A stretch of 64,000 nt of DNA from Aspidapion aeneum (GCA_963576565.1 OY755040.1:21435543-21499542), one strand, 5' to 3'. Positions 45,596 through 56,779 are shown, counted from the first letter of the stretch. Numbers and translations: made by a program. The notes: generated by a model not told the origin, from the letters alone.

Positions 45596-47520
45596 ATTAC
45601 TACTACTACTATGTCGGTTTAGAACGTTTTTTTACGTTGTCCGACGCCTATTCTCCACCTCCTTCGATCCTGACAATCATCTTCTGTCAGACTTTTTGAC
45701 TCATTGATCTTTGGATTGACTGTTGCCATTCTAGTTTAGGACGCCCTTTTTTTCTGCCATTCTAGGACCTGCTTTGGTAATCTTTCGTCGTTCATCCCTT
45801 GTACATGGCCGTACCATATCAGTTGCCTTTTAGTGATGTCATCCGTTATGCTTCCCTCGATTCCCATTCTTTCTTTTATGATCTCATTTCTTATGTGATC
45901 TATTCTAGATATTCTCATTGATCTTCTAATTGCATCCATTTCGACACTTTCCATTTTTGTTTTGTATTTTTCTGTTACGCGACAAGTCTCTATTCCATAC
46001 AACATCGTGCTTTTCACCATTGTTTCATATATGTTAAATTTTTCATTCTTTTTTATCACTCTGCTCCATAAAATACTGTTAAGACATGCAATAATCTTTT
46101 TTGCTTTTACTATTCTTTTTTCCAATTCTTTACAGTCGGTTCCTGTCTAATCAAAGGTGACATCCAAGTATACATACTCATTGCATGGAGATATTGTTTG
46201 GCCATTTTCTGGTATTAACTCACTGGATTCATTTTCAATACATAAGTCTTGTCCACGTTCATTGTTAATCCCCACTTTTGGTATTCTTCTGTTAACTTTC
46301 TCATCATAGACTCCATGTCTTCTTTATCATTAGCTACAATTACTTGGTCGTCAGCAAACTGTAGTGTGTATATGGTAAATCGGTCGTTAAGTTGTATTCC
46401 CATGCCGTGCACTTTACGTTTCCAGTTTTTAGAGCTACTGCGATATATATTTTAAAAAGAGTTGGAGAGATACAACATCCCTGTATTAAGCCTTTCGTTA
46501 CCAGGAATTCTTTTGAAAGTCGATTTCCAATTTTAATTTTAGATTTTGACCCTTTGTATAGTTCTTTTATCGCTTTTATGTATGTATGATTGATATAAGT
46601 TTGCTCTAACACTGTCCATAATTTTTCTACTGGAACGGTATCATATGCTTTTTGTAGGTCCACAAAGGTAACAGGCTCCTTTTCTCAATTACTTGTTTAA
46701 GACAAAAAACATTATCACTACAAGATCTGCCTGCACGAAACCCACTTTGCTCTTCTTCTTCTTGTTCATGAAAATCATTCTCTATTAGATCTCTAAGAAT
46801 CCTACCGTACAATCTACTTTAAGTACTGGTTACTGAAATGCCTCTGTAATTGTTGCAATCCAGCTTGTTTCCTTTTTTATGTATTGAGGATATGAATGCA
46901 ATTTTCCAATCATCAGGTACTGGATGTCCGTTTATGTATTGATTGATAATATATCTGAGATTTTCGAGTAGTTTCTCTGATCCATATTTGAGCATTTCAG
47001 CATATATTCCCCCAGGTCCGCTAGGTTTTCCGGATTTAAGCTTTTTAATACTATTCCTTATCATTTCTTTTTCGATGATTACTTCCTCTCCATGTACTTC
47101 TATGTCTCTCCTCGGAGAGGCTGCCAGATATTCGGGTCTCGTCTGCTGCAGCAGTCCCTTATAGTGTTCTGTCCATTGTTCTGGTTTGATGATCTGGATG
47201 TTTACTTTTTCTTTTGTGGGGTTTTTTACTGTAGAAATGAATTTCCATACTTTAGAACTCTGCCTACCTCCTACGTGTGTATTTATATCGTGGCATTTGC
47301 GCTCGAACATTTCATTCTTTTCTGTGCGTATCAAATGTCTTAGCTGTCTTCTGGTATGCCTGTAGATTTCTAGGTCTCTTTGCTCTTTATTACTGAGCCA
47401 TTTCAAATATGTACGTTTTTTTTCCTTGACCGTTTCCTGTATTTCTTCCGGCCACCACATCCTATTTTTATTTCTATTATCTTGGTATCCAACAGCTTCT
47501 TTGCTTGCTTCCTTCAAGCT
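45596..47520 (-). pseudogene. RTE-clade non-LTR ORF2, RT domain, degenerate
   Basis: The minus strand, N to C: WWPEEIQETVKEKKRTYLKW and KKLKSGKPSGPGGIYAEMLK, then HPVPDDWKIAFISSIHKKGN and CNNYRGISV (RT entry), EEQSGFRAGRSCSDNVFCLK, FVDLQKAYDTVPVEKLW (catalytic Asp), GLIQGCCISPTLFKIYI, LQFADDQVIVAND (FADD active site), then the C-terminal MLYGIETCRVTEK and RRSMRISRIDHIRNE and LIWYGHVQGMNDERLP. At least four frame changes or stops. The 3' end shows a short tactactactac tail. It is a different RTE lineage from 20972-22190. The endonuclease is missing. Confidence 0.9.
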
Positions 47521-47819
47521 TTTTACTATGTTTGTATATATCTCTTAAAATGAGTGATTAGTGTTTATTAATTTTTCATCTTATCGGTTCTGATACAATC
47601 TTTGAGTACTTTCGATTTCTAGACTTCTAAAGTTGTATTTTTGATTGTCTTCGACGCGTTCTAGATTTTTATTTTCTCTAATACTTTCGTCCTTATTTGT
47701 TTTTCTTATAGGGAATATTACAATGCGGTCATACAAAAACTAATGATCTGGCCTTGATAATGACACGGAAGGTGCCGAAACGTTGGCTCTTGATATAAAT
47801 AGATATAAATAGATATAAA
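47521..47819. other. Spacer with a second hammerhead-like motif
   Basis: ccttgataatgacacggaag followed by gtgccgaaacgttgg (about 47750-47784) has the same layout as the motif in the 36-kb palindrome. It is followed by gatataaata repeated 2-3 times, directly before the truncated retroelement. Confidence 0.35.
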
Positions 47820-48957
47820 AAAGGACCATTATTATTCGACATCTTTATTAATGATGTGTGTGCTGAACTTAAGTCAATGACGCTACTGTATGCTGATGAT
47901 CTCAAGCTTCTCCTTCGTATTGACTCACTGGAGGATTGCCAAAGTCTCCAAAAAGACTTGGATACACTTATCGCTTGGTGTACCATAAATAAACTATCCA
48001 TGAACATAGACAAATGTCAAGTACTATCATTTACATTAAAAGCAAATCCAATTCTATATAATTACTCAATAAACCAAACATTTTTATCTAGACCTGACTC
48101 TCTTCGCGACCTAGGAATAATTTTTGACAAGAAATTATCATTCACAAAGCATATTGAAACTATAACATCAGAAACGACTAAGACCTTGGGTTTTATTACC
48201 AGACTAAGCCGCGAATTTCAAAATATAAAAACTCTGAAAACATTGTTCTTCTCCTTTGTCAGGTCAAAATTAGAGTATGCTTCTCTAGTGTGGTCACCTG
48301 AATATAACATTCACATTGAAGATCTAGAAAGGGTTCAGCGAAGATTTCTTAAGTTACTTTACTTTAAAACTTATGGAATATATCCTCCTCAAGGTTTTGC
48401 AGAGGAAAATTTACTTGAAATGTTCGATATGCAATCCTTATCTAACAGGAGGAGCTATTTCTCTCAGGTATTTCTGTTTAAGGTCCTGCACAACCAGATC
48501 GACTGTCCTGATATATTAAGTAAAATTAATTTTCTAGTTTCTCGTTTGTCTTCACGTCAAAATCTGACATTCTTTTTACCAAGAGTTCGAACAAATAAAT
48601 TACAGTTTTCTCCACTTCATGTTATGTGCAGAACTTATAATAAATGTAACAGAGACCTTGACATATTTAACACCACAATCTCAAAAATTCGTGGTTATTT
48701 TACAACGTCATTCCCCACTCTCTGATATAGTAAACATTCTGTCCATAATTTTTAATGTAGTTTTTATTTATTTTAAATTTAATTTTATAACCATGTCCTG
48801 AGTGTATTTTTATAATTATTTTACATTTAATGTTTTTTAACTTAGTTTATTGCTTGAGTATTTAGGTTGTGTAATTTTTAAGATTTTCCTGCTTTGTAAT
48901 TGGGTTTTTTTTTCCTGTTAAGCAGTGTAATAATAAATAAATAAATAAATAAATATT
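47820..48957 (+). pseudogene. 5'-truncated non-LTR retrotransposon, RT C-terminal half
   Basis: An open frame of about 300 codons starts without ATG at KGPLLFDIFINDVCAEL, just after the GVPQGS box, so truncation occurred within RT. It continues through LLYADDLKLLL (YADD active site), LEDCQSLQKDLDTLIAWC, LRDLGIIFDKKLSFTKHIET, SKLEYASLVWSPEYN and ends FTTSFPTL at 48725. The 3' UTR ends in (aata)n at about 48928-48955. The surviving frame is intact, so the insertion is fairly recent. Same clade as the pseudogene at 14641-16115. It cannot act alone. Confidence 0.9.
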
Positions 48958-49000
48958 AGTTAAAGACTGTCTAAAAAGCTGAAAACGCCTCTTTTTAATT

Positions 49001-50286
49001 ATTAACAATTAGTGGACAAAAAGTCAACTCTACATTTTAGTTAAAATTGTAACGAGAAAGTTAAGTAAAAGACTTAATTCCAATTCAAATATTAGCGTTA
49101 AAATTATTGCCTTAAATTATCGATTGGTAATTGTCTATAGATATAATAGACAAGCATTTCTGCAACACATGTTTCGAGGTTACCGCAACAGCTTGAACGT
49201 TGATGTTTGTGAGAGATTTTGGGAGGCTGGATATGTCGATATAATAACTGCAAGGATATTTACACACGTACATATGTACACATTGTTGCGATATATTTTA
49301 CTCTATTGCTATGGTAGGCTATGCTAAAGTCGGTACGATATAAGAAGTCCGATATCGGATTAAATCTCCAAAAAATTTTATCGCTTTTTGAACAGTAAGT
49401 CAGTTAAGTTAGAATGCCCTCGCTGTACTTGATCGGACCAGATATCCCACTGGTTCACTGTATTCGGCATAATATTAGTGGGCTCAATCAGCGGTCTTAA
49501 AACAAAATTATTTAAGAATCCTTTTACTCGAGGTTTAAACCTATCGTAGAGCTTTGAAATTTGGCACACCAATAGGCATCGAAAAACTAAATCGAAATGG
49601 ATTCTTGCATTTTTTCGATTTGAGCGCCCCACTCCCCGCTATAGGCATAAATATGTCGAAACAGAAAATTTGACATGGCGTAATTAGTATACACCTGGAA
49701 GACACAATTTTAATGGTAATGATTTATGATTATTTTTCTTTGCAAGCCCATACAATAGCGCCTCTGTCGCCGTCCCGATAATTAAAATAAATTGTCGGCG
49801 TCTTAAAACATGACACTTCAATGTAGCACCACTTTTTGGCAAATTTTGATGGTTTTTTGGAAAAAACTCAAAAAGTACCAAACTAATCAAAATTTCTTTT
49901 TCTGATATATATAGATCTTGGTAGGCCCTATCGATAAAATTATTATAAATTTTTCATTTTGACGTCTCTGTTTCGAGATATAGGCAAATAATTGAAATTT
50001 AAAAAAATGCTGTTTTTGAAAAACACAGGGACATATTGCGCGTCAATGCACTAAATGGGTGACATCTAAAGCCACAAATTAATTTTTTTACCGTAGAAAT
50101 AGGTTCAGTCAAGGACCGTCAAGTCACCGGAAGTCGGGCAAAAAAATAGTTTCTAAGATATGACCCTTCAAAATTTTACATAAAAACGCTGATATCTCAA
50201 AAACGACTGAACTGATTCCGATTTGCTTTTTGTTTTTCTCAATAAGACTAACTGCTATGATCTCTATAGAATTTTTTTTTGTTACA
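49001..50286. other. No recognisable gene
   Basis: Unique-looking AT-rich sequence. Short open frames on both strands carry no motif. Nothing further supportable. Confidence 0.35.
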
Positions 50287-50430
50287 CTTATGGGACTCCT
50301 CAGAACACTGCTTGGTCAATGTGACACTCTTGCGAAGTTAATTAGACGGTTTGTCTCTGATCCTATTTAAACAGTGAGAAAACTCTCGCAAGAAGCGCGA
50401 TCTACCGAGATACGAGAGAAACAAGAACAA
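50287..50430. repeat. Dispersed repeat family X, copy 3 (partial)
   Basis: cttatgggactcctcagaac, gcgaagttaattagacgg and gatacgagagaaaca match the central part of 3213-3519 in the same orientation. Both ends are missing. Confidence 0.75.
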
Positions 50431-50775
50431 GTTTTTGTTCAGACCACAAAGTCGATGGAATTAGTTGAATAAAAATGGCACCAAGGGCAGTAGTACGTGC
50501 AAGTATCAATGTTATTAGTTGTTTACTAATTCAGGAACTAAGAAATATTATTATGTTGAGAGGGAATTAAAAAGAGAAATGAGTATGGAATTTCAGAGAT
50601 TTTGGCCACTTTAAACACAATTTGTATTGCTTTTAATCGTAGTTATTATTTTTTATTATATTATTGTTACTCTACTAAACAACAGAACTGCTGAAAAAGA
50701 AAAGAGCTGCCGAGTGCAAAATGCAAAAAATACAGTAACTCAAGTCGACCAACAAACGTTCACACGCTTCAAATA
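50431..50775. other. No recognisable feature
   Basis: AT-rich spacer; nothing supportable. Confidence 0.3.
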
Positions 50776-51571
50776 ACCCACATAGCACAATCACGTGTTT
50801 AACACGTAAAAAAAGCGTGAGAAAAAAAAACGTTGATTTTAAAAGCTGCTAGAAAAAAACGTTTAATTCATATATGAAAACAAGCCTAATAGGTCATTCA
50901 TTAACGTTATAAAAAATAACGTTGCTAAAAACTGCATTTTAATAACGCCTTTATCAAATTAAAACAGCAATGTTTTTACGTTAGTTTTAAGTGATTTTTA
51001 TCAACGTTAAAATCGCACTAGATTCACGCCGAATTTTAAAACGCGACTTACATGACTTTTCTACCGAATATTTTTAAGATTCTACTAGCAGCATCGCCAC
51101 CTATAGTCGGGATTTTTTACTTTAACGAAATCTATCAGGCAGTGCTTTGGCTTCTAAACTCCAAAAACCTGTTAAGGGACTGATCCCTGATCCACGATCA
51201 CGACGCATCTTTTATTAACCTGATAAAGACACATTTATATTCTGTGAAAGTGTTTACTGTTCATAAATCTTGTTTAGCTTTTAAAAAAACTTCATGTATA
51301 TAGGTAGATACATAGATATTTTGACTTGCCTTGAGCGCCATTTTTAAAATTGCCTTGAAGTGTTGTAGTCTTAAACTAGTGAACTTTTATAACTTCCATT
51401 CGCGTCTCTTTTAAGTTACAAAAATGTTATTAAAAAAACGTGACCAAAAAAGACGCAGAAAGTCAGTAGGTTTGAGAAGTCTTAATCTAGTGGCATTTTA
51501 GAACATGTTGTGGAGGACTTTTCAAGTGTGAATTTGGTACATGAGTTGATGTGATTTTTGTGCTATGTGGG
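50776..51571. mobile_element. TIR element, ACCCACATAGCACAA ends (family Z, copy 1)
   Basis: Left acccacatagcacaatcac and right gtgatttttgtgctatgtggg are inverted repeats of about 20 bp. The interior is rich in aacgtta-type phrases but has no open frame of interest. The end sequence is close to that of 60115-61464. No clear target duplication. About 796 bp. Confidence 0.6.
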
Positions 51572-51644
51572 AAAATCGTCTGAAAAATATGGATCAAACT
51601 TTTGTGAAATCGACAAAAGTTGACCGATTAAAGTTAAAAGATAT

Positions 51645-51722
51645 GTTCTCACTTAAAGTTCCTTTTATTCGATTTTAGTTGATCAATTAAAGTTAATCAA
51701 CTAAAATCGATTCGTGAGAACG
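51645..51722. repeat. Nested hairpin
   Basis: cgattttagttgat / atcaactaaaatcg form a perfect 14-bp stem around a 12-nt loop; outside it gttctcac / gtgagaac pair again. Probably a small foldback relic. Confidence 0.7.
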
Positions 51723-52252
51723 CGCCTTAAACCCTCCCCGCGGACAACCATTGGTCATGCGTGATATTTTGTTTATTTGTGTAAAAGTATATTGAATTTG
51801 TATCTACTTTTTTATTGTAATTTATTTTTTTCTTTAGTAACCGCCAGATTATCCTTCAAACACTGAACCACAAAAATAAAAAGTATATTTCTGACTAAAC
51901 AAACTTTAAATCCCCATTGAACCAAAGGGCCCTAAACTAGCATTACATTCAATAGTCGTTGAAATACCCCCATAGTAATAGCCCGACAAAAGTTCAGCCC
52001 ATTGAAAATGAAATTATAGTTTCACTATGACAGAATGAAACATGATTTCACTTGGCAAAAGCGGGAGTGAGTATAAATTTTCAGTGTCTGGGGGCTGCTA
52101 TATTATTTAATTTGAAGCGTATTAGTGTTACGCTGCACGAAAAGTTCGCAACTGACGCGAATTATATCAATGAAGATAAAACTAGATCTCACGCAAACTT
52201 GAAAGATCTTAAGTAGTTTGTGACAGGAGAATTATCAAGAAGTTGTGTCATT
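51723..52252. other. No recognisable feature
   Basis: AT-rich sequence up to the tRNA-like array; nothing supportable. Confidence 0.35.
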
Positions 52253-52340
52253 ATCAAATACCAAATTGCAAATAATGCAAGGACCTAAAACTATAAACAA
52301 CAAGTGAAATTAAAGAAGGAAAAATAAGAAAAAAGTTTTG

Positions 52341-52412
52341 TGCTTCGGCCGGGGATCGAACCCGGGATCTTTTTCTATCTGGGCAAACATTCTACCACTG
52401 AACCATCGAAGC
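52341..52412 (-). tRNA. tRNA-like gene 1, tRNA-Gly-like body, AGA anticodon
   Basis: 72 nt on the minus strand. Acceptor gcttcga/ccgaagc, D arm gttcagtggtagaat, T arm ccgggttcgatccccgg, discriminator A, and a Pol III terminator (ttttttc) about 8 nt downstream. The body closely resembles tRNA-Gly, with A box and perfect B box. The anticodon loop is ccagata, so U33 is changed to C, and the anticodon stem (tttgc/gaaaa) has a mismatch. This copy is probably impaired. Confidence 0.65.
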
Positions 52413-52740
52413 CACACATAAATTTTTTCGGAAAACATATCTATGCAGGCCGCGGTGTCTCAATACAAGAACGAGAGACATTCAGGTATTAACTCGACCA
52501 AGTCATCCAACTGATCTCTAAATTCTTCTGTCCCACTGTCAAAGGTATGATAACTCAAATTAGACGTAAAGAATCAACGTCTGAAAGCCTGAGATCACCT
52601 TTTAGTGTGTTAACATTTCTGATCGCAAATTGGCGATTTTGCCAATATAATTATCAAGTACCAAATTGCAAATAATGCAAGGACATATAACTATAAACAA
52701 CAGGTGAAATTAAAGAAAGAAAAATAAGAAAACAGTTTTC

Positions 52741-52812
52741 TGCTTTGGCCGGGGATCGAACCCGGGATCTTTTGCTATCTAGGCAAACATTCTACCACTG
52801 AACCACCGAAGC
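52741..52812 (-). tRNA. tRNA-like gene 2, tRNA-Gly-like body, AGA anticodon
   Basis: 72 nt on the minus strand. Anticodon stem tttgc/gcaaa is perfect, loop ctagata, anticodon AGA with U33 in place. D stem gttc/gaat and T stem ccggg/cccgg are intact. The acceptor stem has one extra mismatch (ccaaagc in place of ccgaagc). A run of T follows the 3' end. AGA would read serine UCU codons, but tRNA-Ser normally has a long variable arm, which is absent (agatc, 5 nt). Confidence 0.7.
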
Positions 52813-53131
52813 CACACATAAATTTTTTCGGAAAACTTATATCTATGCAGGCCGCGGTGTCTCAATACACGAACGAGAGACACTCAGGTATTAACTCGAC
52901 CAAGTCATCCAACTGATCTCTAAATTCTTCTTTCCCACTGTCAAAGGTATGATAACTCAAATTAGACCGTCTGAAAGCCTGAGATCACCTTTTTGTATGT
53001 TAAAATTTCTGATCGCAAATGGGCGATTTTGCCAATATAATTATCAAATACCAAATTGCAAATAATGCAAGGACCTAAAACTATAAAAAACAAGTGAAAT
53101 GAAGGAAAGAAAAATAAGAAAAAAAGTTTTC

Positions 53132-53203
53132 TGCTTCGTCCGGGGATTGAACCCGGGATCTTTTGCTATCTAGGCAAACATTCTACCACTGAACCACCGA
53201 AGC
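53132..53203 (-). tRNA. tRNA-like gene 3, tRNA-Gly-like body, AGA anticodon
   Basis: 72 nt on the minus strand. Anticodon arm perfect (tttgc ctagata gcaaa). T arm ccgggttcaatccccgg keeps its stem; the B box has one change (ttcaatc). The acceptor has one mismatch (gcttcgg against acgaagc). Followed by tttttt-type terminator. Together with gene 2 it is the best-folded copy. Confidence 0.7.
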
Positions 53204-53439
53204 CACACATAAATTTTTCTCGGAAAACTTATATCTATGCAGGCCGCGGTTTCAAGTCAAGTTGTGTCATGTTGTAGAAAATGTAATTAAAAACTTACAA
53301 AATGTAATTAAACGGAAACTACTTATTTGATTTAAAGATTCCTAATCATCAGATCCAATAGTTCAGACCTTACGGGATCCGATACTGCGTTTAATGATGG
53401 CAGCAACACACTTGGTATAGATAGACATAAGACTGAACT

Positions 53440-54606
53440 CATTGGCGTAGCTAGGGGGGGCCAGGGGGGACCTCCCTCAGGCCCCCCCTAAGATATTTTA
53501 GGCCTCCCCTACCGACTACTACTAAAAGAACATGACGCTGAAAATACATACTTTTCTATTATTATTCGGGAAATATTCAAATAAAATAGGTGCATTAAAA
53601 TTTAAAATCATTCAAATATTGTTTACATTTCAGGAAAAAGCCCTTGTCTTGCGGAATTAGGCTTTTTCTCTTTAAATTATCGGTAACTTTTCTGTACTTA
53701 TGCAATTTTCCGAAAATATTTTTTAAATTTAAACATAATTATGCATATTGAATATTTCATACATATTGGCGACTTGTAAAATAAGTGTAAGTTAAATTTC
53801 ACATTTAATAAAGACAGCGACCTTTGCCCCTCTGTTTCCGAAATCGGGTTGTAGATGTCGTAAGGTTATAAAAGACCTTTTTAAACTGTTTTTCTAAAAT
53901 AAATATAATAATCTTTTTAGTTTTTTTGAGGTTAGCGTTTAGTGTCTTATGAAAATTTTCCGATTTTGGTGACAATTTCATAATCATTTTCATATTAAGT
54001 TTTCCCACGTCGTTAAATGGAATAAATTCATCGAGCAATACCGGGAAATTTTTAATATTAATATTTCTACTCTAAGAGCAGAAATGACCGTTTTAAAGAA
54101 TTGTATTTTTCGGTTAAATCAAACTGTTGGTCATGATTCTATCAAACAACATATAGCAGAAACAGCAAACCTCTACCAACTTTTTAAAGCTGCGAGTATT
54201 CTTCCAATTTCAAGTGCAACTTGCGAGAGGTCTTTCTCTGCCATGAGGAGAGTTTTTAATTGGCTTAGAACAACTATGACTCAAGAGAGACACTCAGGTT
54301 TGTCATTGTTATTCATAGAAAAAGATGTTGAGGTCGACTTAGACAGTGTGGTAGACGCTTTCAGTCAGCGACGTAGAAAACTTTCTTTGTAGAATTGCTG
54401 AATTACATACTTCCTGTGTATACATATAAATAAGTTGGTAAATGTATTATTAAATTTGTTATATTAAAATATTAGAACATTTAATGCGCGTATTTTTTTT
54501 AATTCATTGCACACTTTGCACGACTCTTTAAAACCTATGTTTGCTTTTTGTTCAAGATAGACCGGGGCCACGGCCCCCCTGAAAAGCAAGGCTAGCTACG
54601 CCAATG
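53440..54606 (+). mobile_element. hAT transposon, internally deleted
   Basis: Ends cattggcgtagctagg and ctagctacgccaatg are inverted repeats; poly-G/poly-C lies just inside each end. Flanks actgaact (53432-53439) and actgaacc (54607-54614) match 7 of 8, the hAT duplication size. The interior keeps the end of a transposase gene. The MITEs at 24467 and 28216, with cagtggcg ends, may be relatives mobilised by such elements. Confidence 0.85.
53973..54392 (+). pseudogene. hAT transposase C-terminus (dimerisation domain)
   Basis: The frame is open from just after a stop at 53970. It reads KFSHVVKWNKFIEQY, then LRAEMTVLKN, HIAETANLYQLFKAASILPI and SSATCERSFSAMRRVFNWLR, then TTMTQERHSGLSLLFIEKD, ending LSL* at 54392. 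The block of LP.SSA.CERSFS..R.....R..M...R...L.L is the C-terminal dimerisation domain of hAT transposases and their ZMYM1-like domesticated relatives; it completes the RNase H-like catalytic fold with a conserved Glu and Trp. The zinc finger and the DDE residues upstream are missing. Confidence 0.85.
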
Positions 54607-54649
54607 ACTGAACCACCCAACCCTGGCAGGGCTGCTTTTTGACGGTTTT

Positions 54650-55440
54650 TTGCGAATAACTCGAAAACGATCAACTTTTGTGAAAATATTCCAAAGATCG
54701 TTTTGCAAGCGGATAAAATTTCCTTTTCGACCATGTACCTCAGTACTCTCTCAAGGCAGTGATGCACGTTCCATAGGCCCACGAAAAAGGGGGAAAATGT
54801 TTAAAATATGTCTTTTCTTGCGGCATTTTGTATCCTTAGCACACTGTTGTTTTCAAAAAAGTATTTTTGTTCAAAAACTCATTGTAAGTATACAGTTAAA
54901 TATTTAATAAGTTGGACATAACTTTTGAAAATAGCCGCCTTGAAGTAAAATAAATGTGTTTGTAGAAATCCTCAATTCAAACAAAAATTTTGAACTGTAA
55001 CTCAGTAAATAATACTAAAGGTGAGAAAAAAATATTTTTGATCAGTATTAACCGAAAACTTATTTTTCGAGTTGAATTTATTTAAATTGGAAGGAGGGGA
55101 CACCCCCTCCTCTCGCCCCCTCAAAAGTGATATTTTACAGTATTTTGCAAAAAACTATTTGCAAAGTTTTAACTTGGCCAAAAACAACTAAGTAATAGTT
55201 ATTGAGGCTGACCAAAAGTGCTCTCTAATGATGTATAACACGCCCCTCTTACATCAGTGGCGCACCTTTTATAGTAATTTAAATAAATGAAAGATGTGGA
55301 ATTTTCTTGAATCGTTTTATCATGCCTTTTTTAAAACTCATTTTTAAAGCTGAATAAATTTCCTTTTCAACGATGTATATCACTCCCCACTCAAGGCAGC
55401 GGTAGATCTACCATAGACTCACCAAAAATGGTCACACAGA
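54650..55440. repeat. Two diverged copies of a short repeat
   Basis: About 54655-54790 and about 55305-55430 share atcgtttt, aaatttccttttc(g/a)a, catgtacctcagtactc-like wording, tcaaggcag(t/c)g, ccatag and cac(g/c)aaaaa(g/t)gg. Non-coding, heavily diverged. Nothing else recognised between. Confidence 0.45.
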
Positions 55441-55458
55441 CACACACACACACACATT
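55436..55458. repeat. (CA)n microsatellite
   Basis: cacacagacacacacacacaca, about 11 units. Confidence 0.9.
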
Positions 55459-55570
55459 TATTTTTATTTCTAGGCGGCTATTTTAAAAAAAATATTCTGT
55501 CAGTTTCGTATTATAAGAACAGCTGTCTTTTTTTAAAATTAATAGTTTTGATCATAGACTATTAAATTGA

Positions 55571-56761
55571 TTATAACAGACATTTATTCTGGGAGGTCAT
55601 TGTTATTATATGAGACCTGCGACAGATGAGGGGGTATAATGCAGTAGTTGGTGCTGATGTTTTGTTGAGCAGGTGGTCTTTACCTTTATTAAAGCAGAGT
55701 AATTTATTAAAGACAATGCCCACGTATTTCCCATGTATTTGGAGTTCTACCCGGACATTGTCTATTGAAAGAGGTTGGATAACTCGTAGCCTACGCGAGT
55801 TTCTCGAAAAAAGCACCTGCTCAGTTTTTTGGGGATTTATTTTAAGCTTCCATTTTTCAAAATATGAAAGAAATAGGTTGGTGTGAAGGATTATTTTCCT
55901 GTTTGCCGTTTCTATATGGAAGCTGTGTGCGCGAGCACCCACATCATCCGCAAACTGACCTAGTTCGGTGGATGGGTGTGACGGTGTATCCGCCGTGTTC
56001 GGAGAGAGTACCGTTCCCTGGGGTAAACCCGATGCAATTTCCTTGGCCTGTGACAAACTACCATTTACCCTTACCTTAAGAATTCGACCAGTAATGTTAG
56101 AGTCTGATAGTGCCAAAATGTTTCTTAGGATATTGAAGGAATTGAACCTGTGAAGCAGACCTGCATGCCAGACTGTGCCGAAGACTTTTTCAATGTCAAA
56201 CATCGTCAACAGGGTTTGCTGATTTCTGTTGAACGACATTTGAATTTCATTAGCCACCTTCGCAGTCAGCAGCAGATTACTGTACTTGGCCCTGAATCCA
56301 AATTGCGTAGATGTGATTGACATTTTATTGTCTAAGTTTTCTAACTTAGATAGTATCGCCCTTTCACAAACTTTGCTCATAGTATTGAGCAGTGAAATGG
56401 GGCGATAGCTGTTAGGGTTATTTGGTGGTTTATTTGGTTTTAAAAGTGGGAAAAATTGTAGTTTAAGGACAGCTGAGATGATGTAAGATAGCTGTACCGT
56501 GGCTTTCCTCGGTAAATTTTTAAGGCGAATATTATGAATTTGGTCAGGGTCAGGGGATTTTCTTTTAAAGAAGGACCTGATGATTTTGGAAGTTTCACTC
56601 GGAGAGACAGTGAGTTTTCTTGAAAGTGCTTGGCTAACTCGTACGGGTCTTGAGAAATTTTGAAGATCTAGGTCAATTTGTGTGTTGTATTTGCCTTAGG
56701 CGCGTGTACGTTTTCAAAATGAACCGCAAGTGTATTCGCTTTGTCGACGTCTGACATAACC
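55571..56761 (-). pseudogene. Jockey-clade RT pseudogene, 5'-truncated
   Basis: The minus strand: DKANTLAVHFENVHAPKANT, RSFFKRKSPDPDQIHNIRLK, NSYRPISLLNTMSKVCERAI, STQFGFRAKYSN, TMFDIEKVFGTVWHAGLL (catalytic Asp region), ASGLPQGTVLSP, QFADDVGARA (FADD), WKLKINPQKTEQVLFSR and KYVGIVFNKLLCF. After GLPQGTVLSP about 10 residues (usual LLYNIYTSDIP) are missing, so the RT core is damaged in addition to a stop near 56690. It begins at a C18 run (56762-56779). A different Jockey lineage from 37612-42024. Confidence 0.85.
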
Positions 56762-56779
56762 ACCCCCCCCCCCCCCCCC
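56762..56779. repeat. Poly-C run (18 nt)
   Basis: Uninterrupted C tract at the 5' truncation point of the Jockey pseudogene. Confidence 0.9.

Larger units (their letters stand above)
44953..49000. repeat. Inverted-repeat pair, 4 kb apart
   Basis: The left arm 44953-44993 and right arm 48961-49000 match inverted over about 38 of 40 bp. Between them lie an RTE pseudogene and a truncated non-LTR fragment. It could be the TIRs of a DNA transposon that later received insertions, or two copies of a MITE arm. No transposase and no certain flanking duplication. Confidence 0.6.
52253..53250. repeat. About 395-bp tandem array, each unit with a tRNA-like gene
   Basis: Two full units and one partial: tRNA-like starts are spaced 400 and 391 bp (52341, 52741, 53132). 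Units share ccaaattgcaaataatgcaa, gaaggaaaaataagaaaa, the tRNA-like block, tatgcaggccgcggt, aactcgaccaagtcatccaa and gcgattttgccaatataatt. Unit 2 lacks a short cgtaaagaatcaa segment. The array is flanked on both sides by aagttgtgtcat. Identity between units is high (about 95%), so the duplications are recent. Confidence 0.92.

Noticed and set aside
49378..49890. 84- and 68-codon antisense open frames
   Set aside because: No family motif, no codon-level support; treated as chance.
52253..53250. Bacterial-type tRNA operon
   Set aside because: Surroundings are eukaryotic transposons, units are tandem copies of one tRNA-like sequence, and Pol III-type T-run terminators follow each.
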